A stretch of DNA of 64,000 bases from Macrobrachium rosenbergii (lineage: Eukaryota > Arthropoda > Malacostraca > Decapoda > Palaemonidae), in assembly GCF_040412425.1 (NCBI RefSeq), contig NC_089767.1:40726009-40790008 (forward strand), read 5' to 3'. The notes beneath the pieces are model-generated. The model saw only the letters and a list, made by a program, of their open reading frames with translations, was not told the DNA's origin and ran no database searches. The stretch's first letter is position 1; each line of letters begins with the position of its first letter. The position numbers and the translations under genes were made by a program. Positions 32,288-47,000 of this stretch are shown piece by piece.

Positions 32288-33554
32288 GGGTCTAGTATGG
32301 GGCACCGCCTATGAAAAACTCAAGAATAATTATAACTTTATAATAGGAACCAACGTCCACTTTTACACTTCATAGTGGCATAATTATTTTCCAACTTGAT
32401 AGTAACAACCAAGCAAAAGAAACGAATTTAAAATCAGTCTTTTCCTGAAAATTCAGTGAATCAAAAGGATACTTTAAAAATCAAGCATTTTAAACATTAT
32501 ATACTACTCAGACAGGAAAACTATATGCTACACAGACAGGAAAACTATAATAATAAACAACATAAGTTCCTGCTCAGCCAAACGTGAAAGGTTATAGACA
32601 CGTGAATGTCTCGTTATCAGTCATGAATTATTAATCAGCTTTATTGCTAAACTACGAGGTAATATCGATAACGCTCGTGTTGAATGAACACTAAAGGAAA
32701 AGAGAGCAGAGCAGGAAAGTCATGGGGCAAAAACAGACGTACCAAAGGAAACAAGAAAAGAATGTGAGTGACTCGCCGTTCTATGAAATGGCTGCTGCCT
32801 TCCTATAATAGTACGGTCATTGTTTGGCTGGTAAGACTAGCGCGGTAAACGAAGCAGTCTTACCAAGAACTACGTAGTTGATGCCTATATGTCGTTATTC
32901 TCTCTGTCTACCGTAAGACGACATCAAAAGAAGATTAAACATTGCTTGTGCGTAGCACATTCAGCGTTGGGATTTGCAAGATCCGAGAGTATTTGGTGTG
33001 GTTCTTTCTGACCGTACAAGTTGAAACCTATTCTTGAACGTATCTTCGGACAAAGAACGATGCGTCTAGGGATAGGTGACAACCAACACATACACCAGAA
33101 ATGGCGGCCTAGACGCAAAACCTTCCAAGTTTTATTCAAAAAGAAGAAAGGGCGGAAAAGTAACACGGCACAGGTAACGTTAACGAAGCGCGTCCATCAT
33201 TAGGACAAAACATTTTGGACACGAGTTGTAAACATTTGAAAAAAGTCCTACACTCGCGTCACACGTGGGTACAACATCCTGTTAGTGAAGTGAAGGTCCA
33301 TTTTCCCCGTCTAGTCGATACCTTCGCATTAGGGAAGTAATGTTAAAACGTCGGTCATGATATTTACTGTAAGTCTGATCAACATGTACCTATTTTTTTA
33401 TTTTTATTTTACCGTGTTCAAGTCTTCAATGACTCATGGTATGTCACAAAGAGCTTTATAGGTTATGAAAACTATGGAGGAAAACACGATGTGTGATAAA
33501 GTTAAAAAAAAAACAAGGTTATAAAGAGAACTTCTGCATAAATCTCAGGGTTAT

Positions 33555-33558
<4 letters not shown>

Positions 33559-33613
<55 letters not shown>
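33559..33613. repeat. (TC)n microsatellite
   Basis: TC repeat over about 55 bases. The stretch from here to about 35140 contains no gene or element I recognise. Confidence 0.97.
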
Positions 33614-33614
<1 letters not shown>

Positions 33615-35140
33615 AGAACTGATATCAAAATACACCTGTAGTTAAACAAAAGCGCAGTTTCATACATAAATACTGACGGAGTTCAAAGTTTTGTGGTTTT
33701 ACTTCCCATCTTGGGGGATTTTCTTTATAAGCACTAACCACTTATTGTTGAGGTGGGGTTTAAAAAGCAGGTATCGAGGAAGAGACAGTTTGGCAAGGGT
33801 CCATAGACAGGAGTGTCACACGCAAACCCTTTACTGACCATAGACTCCCCATTTCTCGCCTGGCAAATTATAGGCATAGCGTCTATTTGTCTTTTATTAC
33901 CTTTCATTTCCTGTGATTTGCCGAGTTGTCTTTATTTTTTGTTGGATATCCCAAGCCTTTGTGTCTAAAAGGTATATACACCTGAGGAATACAAACCAGT
34001 CATTAGTTTGTGTTTTCGCTTTTACAAATCTCCACCACTCATCTCCAATTCTGGTTTCCCAGCAGGTGTGCTGCTGACTCTATCACGCGCTCAGTTCGTG
34101 GATGAAATAATTCATTATAAATGTTTATACCAAGTTAAACTTATTTGGACGATTTCCTACTGATATAATTTTTTTTAAAACCAGACTGCTGTGTCTGTAG
34201 CAGACGAAAGTGACCACTGTATATAACTGCAATAAGTTTCAAAGCGAAGTCTCTTCATAACCTGAAGTAATTTGGGTTGCAAATATTTGGACGATTTTCA
34301 CCGTCGAATTTGAATCATTTTGCTGAAGAAAAAAAATGTAAAATTGTAGAAAAAACTAGTGAACAAATGTCGAATGAGGAAAAATGATGTTGATTCAGTA
34401 GCATGGCTACAGAATAAGTATACGTATTATATTGAGCACGTAAAATATTGATATTTAGAGACAGTATTTTAAATTATTGTTGATAAGTCTCATACTAACT
34501 GCTTTCTGACAAGTTATTTGAACGAAAGCGTACTCTGTATTTTAGGTCTGTAGATTATTATATACCTAATAACTTTTTAAGACTTTAAATCGTCATTCTC
34601 TCACGTTTGAATGGCACAATTGGATTACCAAACCTTTGAGCTCACTGTTAATTATGAACAAAGAATTCACCGTCATCAACGAGAACTTTTGCAGTTCACG
34701 CTCATCGGGGCCAACTAATGATAAGTAGTGAGAAATCATAGTGAGCGTGGAAGTCGATTGGGTTCATATAAGCGGTGTTAATGAGATTGCAGGTGATTAA
34801 TCTAGCTTTTTTTTTGTCAGCACTGAAGTTCTTTTCCAAGCATATGTTTCTATCATAAGCTGAGAGACAGTTACTGGATTTACTCAGTTAATGTTTGCAA
34901 ACAGTTTTCAGGCTTCTTAGTACGCAAGTTTATGTGCACGTAGGCGCATGGATAGACGCATAGAGTAATTTATCTGAAACTTTAGATGTAGAAGCAAAAA
35001 CTTAAAGTTCGCTCCCTTAAAGAAGGATTGTGCTGGAGGGTATTAGAAATTCACGAAGTAGCAACTGTTTGCTTTGTTAAATATATTGGGATTCACTCGT
35101 ACTCATCAAGAGTATTGGACCCTCTGTCGGTCCACTTTGA

Positions 35141-35172
<32 letters not shown>

Positions 35173-35180
35173 TCTCTCTC
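35141..35180. repeat. (TC)n microsatellite, one interruption
   Basis: TC repeat over 40 bases interrupted by a single G. Confidence 0.97.
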
Positions 35181-35897
35181 ATGTCTATTATTTCCTGCAA
35201 ATTAAAAATAAAAAAACACAATATAGATATCACCGTAAATTGATGAGACTAATAACAAATAAACTATTGAGACTCATGTCAGCTCGCTCAGCCGAAAAGC
35301 ATTTCCGTCACGTCCTAACTTTTTGATGTTTCAACGATTCAACTGCACGTTTAAGAATCATTCCGCAGTTTGGTCAAGCAGGAATAAAACTGTCGAAAGC
35401 GGCGTGGTATTGGACATCTCGGAACAAAAGGCAAGTCTGTTAGAATTGACTGCAAACCTAGTACTATGTGGTGGATAGTACTACGGCTAGTAGTACTAGT
35501 TGTAGCAGTAGCTCCTTATGGTAATTATTCTAGCTCTTACCCTTCGACTATTTAAGCCGTATTATAACATAAATAAACCTTGATTTATGTCGCTCAGTCC
35601 CCGCATTAAAACTATCAATGGATTGAGTCTAGACAATTTACCATTATGAAGCACAGTCTAGAGGCGTGCTCCTTCATACGTTCATAGAACTTTCCAACCA
35701 CATGATGCTGTCTCATGGTTCATTACGTCATCGAGCCATGAATGCGTTGTTGGTCAATGGCTATGCGATGCGAAGTCTGCGCAGTACTTCAAGGTGAGGA
35801 AGGAAAGGTTTCCTCTGGTACGATTTTGAGCGATGAGCAATTATGATGCGTTGCATTTTCGTCATAATGCGTGCCTGCTAAGGTATTGCGGTTAACA

Positions 35898-35899
<2 letters not shown>

Positions 35900-35945
<46 letters not shown>
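35900..35945. repeat. (GA)n microsatellite
   Basis: GA repeat over about 46 bases. Confidence 0.97.
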
Positions 35946-35948
<3 letters not shown>

Positions 35949-38480
35949 GATAAAATAACAGCGTAGGTTACTAATGAACAGGTTCACCCGCGCGCATAAC
36001 GGCAACTAAATCCACTCGCTTAAAATATCCGATGACCGTTTCCACGTAAAAAGAAATTACGAGAGTTTGTTCATTTAAAAATTCGTTGGCTGTCTTTTGA
36101 GAGGGCCAATTAAATATTTGGTATGGCAGGTTTCCTCTTTGGAAGCATCATTGCCGCAAGCGGTAATGAAACAATTCTTAATTATTTTAAATGGACACAT
36201 AAGTGGGATGCTGATTTTCGTTACGTCACCCAAGGTGATGTTCGATTCTAAGTCATTGTGTCCCGGTACCCATTTTGTTGTTTATGGTTTAATATCTGCT
36301 TCTGGGTTCAAATATAGTATCAAAAGACGGACTTACAATACACAGTGCTGGCACTATGCCATAAACGTGGGAAAACGACGTTGATTCATTGCAGTAACTC
36401 AAGAAGTAACAATGAAATAGCATTTTGTGGGTGACGCATGTTCCAAGTTCCCCGGCCCTGTCTCAAGTTGCCTGATAATTACCACATTTAGTATTGGGAG
36501 AGTATTTGAAACCACTAGTCTCACTCTTCTTTATGTGAGGTTTTGTTCTTTTTCGTAATTACTATACTTGTCTATTCGTCTGTTTAGTTGATAAATTTGC
36601 TAAAGCTGAATAATTTAACTTGAAATCCAAGCTCTGTCCCTTCCAAAATAAGTGTTGGTACTACTTGTATTTCTTCAGCGGAGGTCCATTTATTGTGTTA
36701 GTCTCATGTCATTGATATGCGAATGGTAAACTTTACAAGTTGAATTTCAAGGTCACTTATTCCATGATAGTTTAGAGAGCCTGACTATTGACCGTTAAGA
36801 CTATTAATCTCGTTACCACCAACACTCATACGGGTTGATATGCGATTTTCAGAGCCACTTATACTAAATGTCAAGGCCGCTTGATTTGTCAGTATTAGAA
36901 CACCCCCGTGGCGTAGATATCCAACCTCATTAGCATGTGATTAATTCGTTAACTGTCTATCATATGAATCGGAGGGAAGTTTTGACATTAGTTTTCAAGA
37001 TCTTTTGGACTTTAGGTTAACAGAGTCCCTCTTCTGGTGTTGGGTCTAACAGAGATGTATTTTTATGGCTTTAGGAGTGTATTTGCGAAGTTCTTGTTTT
37101 CTAATATAAGAAGATGGCAATTATACAAAAACATAAAACACGAGACACCATTCATGAGGTATGTGACTGATATAGTGCAGTGCTGGTACCAACAAAATCA
37201 TACAATCTATGATTTTTACACCATAGTAGTTGTATCTGACAATGTCCTAACTGGATTTATCATCCATCATTTTACACGTCTGCCCTAAAATCCTGGGAAA
37301 ATGTGCTACGTAATTTCTATTTTTTCATTCTGTCTGCAAACTTAATAATCGGGATACATGCATTTCCCTCTCACGAGAACATGAAGAAGAAAATTTGTCA
37401 ACCGGACGCGGCGCCACTTCCCTCTGAAATCAAACCCGTTGCTTTAGCCTTTAGATCAGAGGACGGAGCTGGGAAACCAATTATGGCCCCAGTGGCATAA
37501 ATATTTGGAATTCAAATCGCTTTTGTAGCCAGTACTCGCGCTTGGTCTAGACGCAACGCGTTCGTATGGGAGACGTTCTTTGTGCACATTTATCGTTCAT
37601 GGAGTGTGTTGTGGGAATTTTTACTTCCATATAACTCTTTTTCCTAGACTATAAAGAGACATAAATACAGATTTAATCTCTAATTACCATACTCTAATTG
37701 CGAAAGTTCTTGACTACTTGTTCTTAACTTTTAAATCTCATGGGAAATAAAGCATACCCAAATTGTGTTTAGCATTAACTAACATTAATATTCACGAAAA
37801 TATGTATTTGTACTCTAGGGATCAGCAAAGGACAGACGAAATTTTCTCACCTTACCACAGCTCAGGTAGCTGGACTACAGGCAAATAAATTATTACGATA
37901 ATATTCCTGGTAATCATACTAGACTGATAGGTCTAAGGGGAAGTAAAGAAAAAAATGAATTTAATATAATCCAACTTTGTAAACAATAAAAATAAATTAG
38001 ATGAATTTTGTTCCATCGCAGTCAAATACCTGTACAGAGTTTATTGTAATGTAGAGAAAAGAGTTTGTTTGTATAGAATACAAATGATGTTCTATTCTGA
38101 ACGTAACGTAAGCATTTTTGGCTCTACAAGTGTTGAGGCAAAGTTCGTGTCACAGGAAAAGTGGGTCGCGATCATATACTGAATTTCAGTTTGAGCGGAA
38201 GTCGAATGATCTAAAATGAGATGACGGACTATTTTACATAGTTGAGTCTACTCTGGTGAGGGAATAGGCCATTAATCTTTTATGATGAATTGTTGTATTT
38301 CATTACTTCCAAAGCAGTTTCCTATACTGCGAGGCTTCCCAAAATCACTGACATGAGTTTCTTTATTGATCACAGATTTCCAGATATTTTGCGCACTTGT
38401 TTTTCTTTGACACTTTCCGCGACCCTAATGATTCTGAGAATACCTGAACTTGCAATTATATATTGCTTTACAAGAAGTAT

Positions 38481-38484
<4 letters not shown>
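35946..38484. other. Intergenic stretch without recognised genes
   Basis: Small ORFs of 60-95 codons occur (for example 36097-36384, 37037-37288 and 37303-37500, plus strand) but show no family motif, splice partners or codon pattern that would mark them as genes. Confidence 0.5.

Positions 38485-38536
<52 letters not shown>
38485..38536. repeat. (GA)n microsatellite
   Basis: GA repeat over about 52 bases. Confidence 0.98.
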
Positions 38537-38539
<3 letters not shown>

Positions 38540-38684
38540 ATTGAGTGACAGACTAATTTCTGTCAATATCACGTCTCTTTTGCGTAACGAAAAATCCATG
38601 ATAAAGTCCCCACCTAAACACACGTGTTCTGGCAGCGAGTGGCAGATACACATTGCTTACAAAATGTTACCATCTGTGTGGGTG

Positions 38685-38687
<3 letters not shown>

Positions 38688-38761
<74 letters not shown>
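38688..38761. repeat. (GA)n microsatellite
   Basis: GA repeat over about 74 bases, only 150 bp from the previous GA tract. Confidence 0.98.
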
Positions 38762-39938
38762 CAGGCCATCTATTGAATGACATCAGCACCGATACAGCAG
38801 CACTCCCAGTTCATTTCCTTTGGAAAAATTTGCAAGGATGTGAGAATTTGTTTTAATTTTCTCCATATAGTGAACACTTGTTCCTCGCCTCTTAGATTGA
38901 AATTCACTTTGGTTTCTCAGCTTAATAGATTTTTCTTCCGTCGTTTGTTTTCAAGTGAAGTGTTCGTGTTGAGTTACGATTATACCCGAACGTATCAGCT
39001 GATGAATCTTTGACGTCATTTTGTAATGTTTAGTAACTGGTTTTTAGTTGCATCCAAGAGATTTATACTTTTTAGTTTTCCTCCTGTCAAAAGAAATGAA
39101 TAAATAGATAAGTAAATAAATAAACGGGCTCTTCGTAAAAGTCAAGTCGTGTCAACACGCATTGAGGAGTCGGTCTGGTGATTAAAACCCGCAGCACAAG
39201 CTTCATTCCTGAACAACTACGTCCATTTCATAACCAATATAATATCCTTTCAGATACTCCCACTCGGTGACATCGGTCTTTGCGAAGGACTATAAGAGTG
39301 ATCGGAACAAGAATGTACGACACACAGCTCAAATTAAAGGGCTGAGACCAACAGGTGTTCTTTTCCAACCTCCCTGGGCTGTGTACAGTCCCACAGTGGT
39401 TCTGGCCTGCTTCCCCAAACTCTTGTTGTATCTAGTCGGTTGGTCCTGCATACTGATGTTGCGTCTGGTATGTGGCGTTAGTGATCTCTTCTTCTTCTTC
39501 TTCTTTGCTTCGTTCGCGAACGTGTTTTGCTTATGCGAGCGTACACACGCATGTATGGAGATCGCGAAAGCATGCACGTGTGGATGTTCGCAATCCAACG
39601 TGTTTGCTTAGTCATACTGACTCGTTATATAATACAATACCCGATCTTTCAAGCAGATGTGAGTCAGCAGCGACTAAACTAAACGTGCGTTGCAATGGGA
39701 AATAAAGTAGCCGGAATCTTCATTCTGCTTCAAAGCTGTAGAATAATCTTCTTGTTTATGTGTTCCTTGTTCACTTAAGATTTCTGGACAGCTAGACATT
39801 TACAGTTGAGTAAACAGAACAATTTCTGCCAGCTCATTGTAAACTGCGCCTTGACCCTCGGTAAAACAAATCAGTCTTCCTACCAAACCTAGACCGTGCT
39901 TCCTACAATTTCTAAAGAGTTGACGTATACACACACAC

Positions 39939-39941
<3 letters not shown>

Positions 39942-40021
<80 letters not shown>
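39942..40021. repeat. (TA)n microsatellite
   Basis: TA repeat over 80 bases. Confidence 0.98.
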
Positions 40022-40023
<2 letters not shown>

Positions 40024-40029
40024 TAAGAG

Positions 40030-40450
40030 ACAAAAGATGGAACAATGAACGTTATTATGGTTGGTGAGCGAAACGAAAGTAGTAGACTCTTCCAATTATA
40101 TAGAAATAAGCGATATATGATGATGGTAAAATTAGAGAAGAGGTAAGAGGTAGGCGAAGGAAGAAAGATAGCAGGAGTGTCTCTGGAAGCTGAGGTTGGA
40201 ACGTATGAAGAGATTGTTGAGCCAACTCTCCTTTATGGAAGTAAAGTGGTGAGTGCAAATGAAAGAAATGAATGTTTTGCATAGTATTTGTGGCATAAGA
40301 AGAATTGAAATGGTTGGAAATAAGGAAACATAATTATAGAAAGTGTATATGTGAGGATGCATCAGAGTATGTTGAGATGGCTGGTGTTATGGAAGTTTCC
40401 TGCACTGGGTTTTCATCCACAGACAAGCAGTGTGAAAGTGGCACAGTAAT
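40030..40450 (+). pseudogene. Third non-LTR retrotransposon relic (3' part)
   Basis: Contains GATTGTTGAGCCAACTCTCC followed by TTTATGGAAGTAAAGT, reading IVEPTLLYGSK. It then has GGCATAAGAAGAATTGAAATG and GTTGAGATGGCTGG. Its 3' end (GAAGTTTCCTGCACTGGGTT, then TCATCCACAGACAAGCAG) matches the 3' end of the relic near 29375, showing the same family and terminus. Confidence 0.75.
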
Positions 40451-40689
40451 AAATCATTTATGCTTTAATTATAATTTTTATTAAGTTTAAGAATTGTTTC
40501 TACACCTACAGTATATTATATTGATGAACATTGTTATCCTGTTAAAGTCTTTCACAATTTATGATGATATTTTCATAAAACAATATTTTTCAATTTTTTA
40601 TTTTCTTTTAAATTCAATTTTCGCTCTCATGTGCCAGGAATGCGACTTATAGATAATATAATTTCCTTTTAACAAATTAAATCAATAAC

Positions 40690-40694
<5 letters not shown>

Positions 40695-40751
<57 letters not shown>
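40695..40751. repeat. (GA)n microsatellite
   Basis: GA repeat over 57 bases. Confidence 0.98.
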
Positions 40752-40752
<1 letters not shown>

Positions 40753-41013
40753 CATGTTCATTTAAATCTTGACCGAAAGATAACTTGAGAAGGATGACTC
40801 AATGTAGATAAGATAATAAGGGCATTACGTAAGTCCCTTTAGGGTTTCATAGAGCCATCTTTATCAGGTTGTGTTTGTAATTAATTGAGGCCTTGTATTT
40901 CTTCGTGTGTTTGATTTCTAAATCTGGTTATTTGAATAGTTTTGTTTATGTTTGCAAAGCGAGTTTATGAAATATGAATCACCAAACATCTGTTTCTCAT
41001 CCGTTACAAACTG

Positions 41014-41016
<3 letters not shown>

Positions 41017-41072
<56 letters not shown>
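41017..41072. repeat. (CT)n microsatellite
   Basis: CT repeat over 56 bases. Confidence 0.98.
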
Positions 41073-41074
<2 letters not shown>

Positions 41075-41753
41075 TTTTTATCCCTTGTCTTGTATGTCAG
41101 TTACGTTTAAAATGGTGACCACCTGATTTTTTTTTATGACAGTCGCATTTCGCTTCTCATTGTGACTTTGCACCAAACTTTTTTCTTGCCCTAATGGCGC
41201 CTGTTTGTGCACTATAATTGCCTATTTGTTCTCTGTACCAGGTACCAAGACACCTGTGTAAACACTTAGTCGCATCACAGCAAAGGTATCATCATCAGAA
41301 TGATTAAATAGAAGACTTAAAGAAAACAGCTTACTTGTGCAGGGAGTACTTGAATCGTGTGGGGGAAAGACTAGGAGAGTGTGCCAATCTGAAATCTGGT
41401 TGACACCTGTCGAAAAATCTTGAGCAACAATTCAGTTTCTACACAAGAGAAACCTTGAAACTGCTTTTGTTTATCTTTTTAAAGTTTGTACAAAATTAAG
41501 TCTAAGAATGCCAGGACAACCAAACATTGATTGTTGATAAGCTTTCGAAGTAGAGGACAGATGGCAGTAATCGTAGCAAGATGTTTGTAAGGAAATTTTT
41601 GAGTTATGTGCACCAGGATAGGGAGAGAAACCAGTTAGAAGAAGAATGAAGGAAAACAGCGACTTTCTCCAGTAGTATCAGTGGGTATCTACACAAGACA
41701 CAATGAACTGTGTATGTACAGATTACTCAAATATAATTCGTGCAGTCAGTGCT

Positions 41754-41756
<3 letters not shown>

Positions 41757-41832
<76 letters not shown>
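41757..41832. repeat. (AG)n microsatellite
   Basis: AG repeat over 76 bases. Confidence 0.98.
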
Positions 41833-41834
<2 letters not shown>

Positions 41835-42845
41835 TTTCAAGTCGTGGTATGTCCACACGCTAATCTGATTACCCAGTGAAAAAGTTCTGGTTATTTCCTT
41901 GCTAGAAGAAGAACACACTTTGATCTTTCTCTCAACCTCCATGATGTAGACCGATGCACGAATCTAGTCTTAGCAGTAGAAGCTGTTTTTTTTTTTTTTT
42001 CGTTTTATACGAATGCTCTCGACACCGACTGAGATTTCAGTAAGAGCCAATTATCATCAGTAATGACATCTAATTCGTCATGAATATTGAAATCGAATCT
42101 CATTTCCGGGACAAGCTGGAAAAACATTCTGCGAAACATTATGAACTCGTGCGCTAAGCCTCTTTCCTTTGTTGGAGAATCGACTACTTTTCCGTTTACG
42201 AGTTGTCGGGCTTCTCAGCAGCCACTAACTACACGTCTTTATTATCGATTTTGTCGTTTCCGTTCCGTTCCGACCGTCCCGTGTTTGTGGAGAGGGTTGT
42301 TGCGTAACAAATGAGAGGCATGAAAAACAGAATGACAACATAGAAAGCTTTAAAGCTATATTCTGTTTACTTATTTTCCAGTTGACCTGCGACGTGTTTC
42401 TCACGTGTGTTGTCTCTGTTGCTAGTAATTTATTATATTTATCTATTTAATAGACCAATAATTGATTTAAATCTTATCATATATATTGAAAGTATAATTT
42501 TTTTATTCACTGCCATTAATTAAGTGGTATTTTTAATCACGTTGTTACATATATTTTTGTGTTTAACTTTGGTGCTCATTTCGTTCCTCGCACTGAAATC
42601 AACAGCGCGCAAGACTAACAGTACTCTACCGCACGCAGAGTCTCATTATTCAATTTATTTTGTCCTTATTATTTTAATTGCACACCCAGCTAGAGCTACG
42701 TTATTCTTCGTCATACCTTTTCATTATGACTACCAGCTCAGATTCCCGCGCGTAGGAGTGACGGGATTTCATAACAAAAATTCCCTGGGATCATTCGCTG
42801 AAACTAAATTAGATGACAACAGCCCTTTATCACAAGTCCCTAAAG

Positions 42846-42849
<4 letters not shown>

Positions 42850-42934
<85 letters not shown>
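42850..42934. repeat. Compound (CT)n-(TA)n microsatellite
   Basis: CT repeat at about 42850-42900 changing directly into TA repeat at 42901-42934. Confidence 0.98.
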
Positions 42935-42940
<6 letters not shown>

Positions 42941-43524
42941 CAAATATATATGTCTAGATTGGTTCTACATTACTTCCTCTCCTTCCATTATAGGTCTAGC
43001 GAACAACCCAACAGATGACTAAAGAACGAGCTGGAACGGAACATGGAGATATAAAGTAAATTCCCGTCATTAGCAACGGATCTGTTCTGTCATTAAGAAT
43101 AAGGGAGCCTCGAAAGGTGAAAGGGTAGATTGAAAAATCTAAGAATTTGGCTCCCGAGTCACGCAGGGAGGCCATATCAGGTTAAGAGTTATTATCATAT
43201 CATTACGACCCTCGCCTCGTGACGATGATGCCAGTTATTCCTTAATTTTTGTGTTTTGTATTTCAGGAGGAGTTTATTGGTCATACTGGTACTATCTGTC
43301 TATTACACACACACAAACACACATATATATATTAATATAAACAGAAGTTATTGTTAGAATATCCAGGAAAACTTTAATCTTAAGAAAGTTACGTTGATGT
43401 GAATTACTGTTTACACTCGATAATGAGACAATTTAAAGAAGTCCATGCTATTTAAAACGATTAGAAAAACATTACGGAAAACTTATTACACTTAATTATG
43501 GTTCACAGAACCGAAATTCTCCAT

Positions 43525-43745
43525 TGGAAGAAATATTTGAAAGAGGAGTTTTTGAGGATGCTAAAGTTGGAGTATATGAAGGGAATGTTGAGCCAGCCCT
43601 CCTTTATGGAAGTGAAGCATTGATGTTGAATGCAAATGAGAGATAACAGGTGAAAAGATTGATCAAAGTGTTTTGAGATGGCTTAAACATGTGGAGAGAA
43701 TAGAGGATGATAAGGTTGGCGAAAAGTGTGTGATTTGAAAGTGTC
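43525..43745 (+). pseudogene. Fourth non-LTR retrotransposon relic fragment
   Basis: GAATGTTGAGCCAGCCCTCC with TTTATGGAAGTGAAGC (VEPALLYGSEA) is followed by TTTTGAGATGGCTTAAACAT and GTGGAGAGAATAGAGGATGA (LRWLKHVERIEDD). Same family as 28.0, 31.2 and 40.2 kb, internally deleted, plus orientation. Confidence 0.75.
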
Positions 43746-43818
43746 CTTAACTCACCAGTCAAGAGATGAATTTGGTATTGGCTATATTCTTGGTTTTTCC
43801 ACTGAAGTTGTTTCCTAA

Positions 43819-43823
<5 letters not shown>

Positions 43824-43901
<78 letters not shown>
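43824..43901. repeat. (TA)n microsatellite
   Basis: TA repeat over about 78 bases. Confidence 0.98.
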
Positions 43902-43906
<5 letters not shown>

Positions 43907-44042
43907 AGCCCTGGGGGAATCAAATGTATTTCGCCGTGTTTAGTACTAGGCCCTGGGGATCAAATGTCTCCAAGTGCATTTCGCTATCTGCCTGAAATTT
44001 CAGAAAGTTCGTGAAATGCCTGGTTTTGCTATCTGCCTGTCA
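43902..44042. repeat. Short imperfect repeats next to the (TA)n tract
   Basis: AGTACTAG(G)CCCTGGGG.ATCAAATGT occurs twice and GCTATCTGCCTG twice, with a CTGAAATTTCAG palindrome between. Family unknown. Confidence 0.65.
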
Positions 44043-44049
44043 CACACAC

Positions 44050-47000
44050 ACAAAAAACACACACACATATATATAGTGTGTGTTTTACAAGTATAGCCAG
44101 GATATAGAATTGTACTTGGCAAACTACTTCCATTCTCGTAGCTGATATTTTCTCTTTCCTGTTACATAAACTTGATTAAATTACTATTTATAACTACAGC
44201 GCTGCACGATGACAAAATAAATATAGACAGATTCACTGAATATCAATCAATGGCATCGTGAGCTGGACATTGGAAATTTGTCAGGAATTTGCCTGTCAAA
44301 TGTAGCAGTTGAAATATAAATTTCAGTCTCACGTATCCATTGTGCAACGCTTATTCTAGTTGTAGTAACATCTCTCTGCTTTACTACACGATTTCGATAT
44401 TAAAAAAAATAAGATTTATGCTTTGGGAGTATAAGAATTCTAGTCTGAATATTTTGGTGTGTCGTGTGTGAGAAGCGCCTCAGCCTTTGAAACGCTGTTT
44501 TCAAAAACATCTACACCAGACGGACTTTGGCCAGGGCTGATTAACGGCTAAAATCAATATTTGTTGTTTGTGACGCCGAGGAAACGTAACAGTCCTTTAC
44601 AAACCCCCCTTGTGTTCCGCTTCATATCAAACTGCTATCATGACTACCACTGTTATAATTATTAGTAGCAGTTACTGGGTCGAGCTTAGAAATTAAGATG
44701 TAGTACATCCATCAAGATTTTATGTACGTTAATATCTTATGGGTCTAAAACGACAGTTGAATAAAAACGAAAATATAAAAGAGAGAAAGATAGCACAAGG
44801 ACGGTACATATCCGGAAGTTACGTTAATAACGAGCCGTGAACAATGACATCACACCTGAATACAAGTGTTGTATCTTCCGGAAAAAACGTAGAATTTTGT
44901 TAAAAGAATCAGGATCTAAATACAGTCTACAGTCAAGAATACATTAATAGTAACAGTTCTGATGCGAGAAATAAATTGATTAAGAAAATCAGTGTTTTAT
45001 CTACCAACAATCAAGAAATGTTATTAGGCTAAACATGCTCGGTTTTAGTCTCATTGCACACTAACGTTTCTCTCATAAACCGCCCATTATGTACATGCTT
45101 AGACATTGTGAAGAAGCTGTAAAAACAATGAGTAATTGATCTGATCGTCTTGTCTGTCCTCTCAGCTTCTTGCAGAATTTGGACTCTGGGACATTGTCCC
45201 CTCTGATGGAATCTCATGGGTTCTACGTCCTTCCTGTCGTCTGTCATTGGCAGAAGCTTGTATGTGCGTGTATGTTTGTGCACAAAGAGAGAGAGAATAT
45301 TTTTGTGAAATTATCGTACGTTTGAAGACGTAACCTAGCATCTCTCGAAAGGAAAACTCACATTCTTGATTTTTACGTTCGTTGTATTATCATGCTTCTT
45401 TACACTCAGCAAAATCTAACCGCATAATTCTCACGGACAGGCGCATTAATGGAAATTCATCCATTCGTTTGAACTGTCAAGCAGATGAAAATGTAAGTCA
45501 TCCCTCAAAGAAAGGACCTCGGTGAGGCTTGACACAACGAAAATATAGCGTGTTATTTGTATCATTTGTGTGTGTGTGTGTTCATATCAGTACCAAAAAC
45601 AGTGGTACTTGCAGTCAGATGTCAGGACCGAGCGGTAACGTCCATCCTATTTGGAATTACTTCGTCCTCTCTATGTGGTTTCGTCACGTAGGCCTAAAAC
45701 CCTTTGCTAGTATCCTAAGAGTTGTCTTGCCTGCCAACAGTCACCTGCCTCTTAAAATATACAGTAAAAGTGTTCGTTTCCTAGACAGAAGAACAAACGC
45801 AAACTTGTAATTTTTATCTTGCATGACACAACAAATAACTTTCAGGACCAAGCGCTCACAGATGGTCATGGTCGGAACCCTTGTTTGCCTTAAAAACAAG
45901 AGCGGCGATGTCCGTCGCTTTGAAAGTGTTCAGCGGAACGGTTAATTCAAACACGTTCGCCAATTACGTTATTCTTTTGTCTTCACCTTTGACCTTTTGT
46001 GTTAAAGGAGAAGAGATTGCATGAACTTGTCCATGCGCCTCCATTAACCCAGGAAAACTTTTGCCAGGGGACACATCGTACCGTTTGTTTTCGGAATTCA
46101 ACTTTGATATCTAGATGTTATTTTAGCTCGTGCGTCCTTGCCAGAGACCTTAGTGCTTCTTTAATTAGGAAATATATGGAGATAGATTTTTAAACATTAA
46201 CATGAGCAAATCGAGTTTGACGAGGAACCAACTACACACGTAATAGTTCTTTGTGTCGTGCTATTATGTAATAGGATATTGGCTAGCAGCGTCTGGCAAC
46301 GAGTAGCACTACCTCAAAACTACCAAATCTTTACATCTTAGTTTTATCCCCAATCATTTGAGCTTTCTTTCCCCTTATTTTTACCGATCAGTATTACTCT
46401 TTCGTGTAAGCACAGTACTGTTTAACTCACTTTTTTTAATCTGAATTATACATCGCCGCGACACATTTGGCAATTGCTCATACTAGAACCCCGCTCTCCT
46501 CTCCGAGCCAATCAAGAGTTCGGTCTCACTTCAGTCTCCCAAGTAAGAACTTGCAAGAGGCGTGAATAGCAATGCCAGGCCTTCCAACCTGTCGCCTGGT
46601 ATTATTTCCCCATTAATTTCCGCGTTCATGAAAATATCTCTCTGTATGTCAAGCCACAAAGTGTGGAAATCATTACTCTTATTGATTTACAGCATCTGTC
46701 TAACCGTTAAGTTGCGAAGAATCTTTGTTCTTTTTCTTTTAAGGATTAAAACCTTGTGACGATTCTTATCTGCCTCAGGGTTATAAATAGACTTTGCTGA
46801 ATAATCGCAGATGCTTTCAAAACGCTCTTGCCTTTAAGCAATCGTGTCTAGTCAAATGTCCTTCACGAAACGAGTGATTTTACTGAAGTCAAACAGACAA
46901 GGACGTTATTGGTGTGCTGAGTTAATCCTTTGGTAAAATAAATTACTCTTCATCTGATTTGTCACTGATATTTTGAAGAGCATTGCATTTAATGTTAGCA

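Noticed and set aside
37303..37500. 65-codon plus-strand ORF with a hydrophobic, signal-peptide-like start
   Set aside because: No recognisable family, no splice partner and no cleavage-site or mature-peptide pattern strong enough to support a gene.
42524..43018. A 164-codon plus-strand ORF and similar SLSLSL/YIYIYI or RERERE ORFs elsewhere (for example 38463-38780, 48191-48481)
   Set aside because: Their length comes from (CT)n, (GA)n or (TA)n tracts being open in every frame. The flanking residues show no domain.
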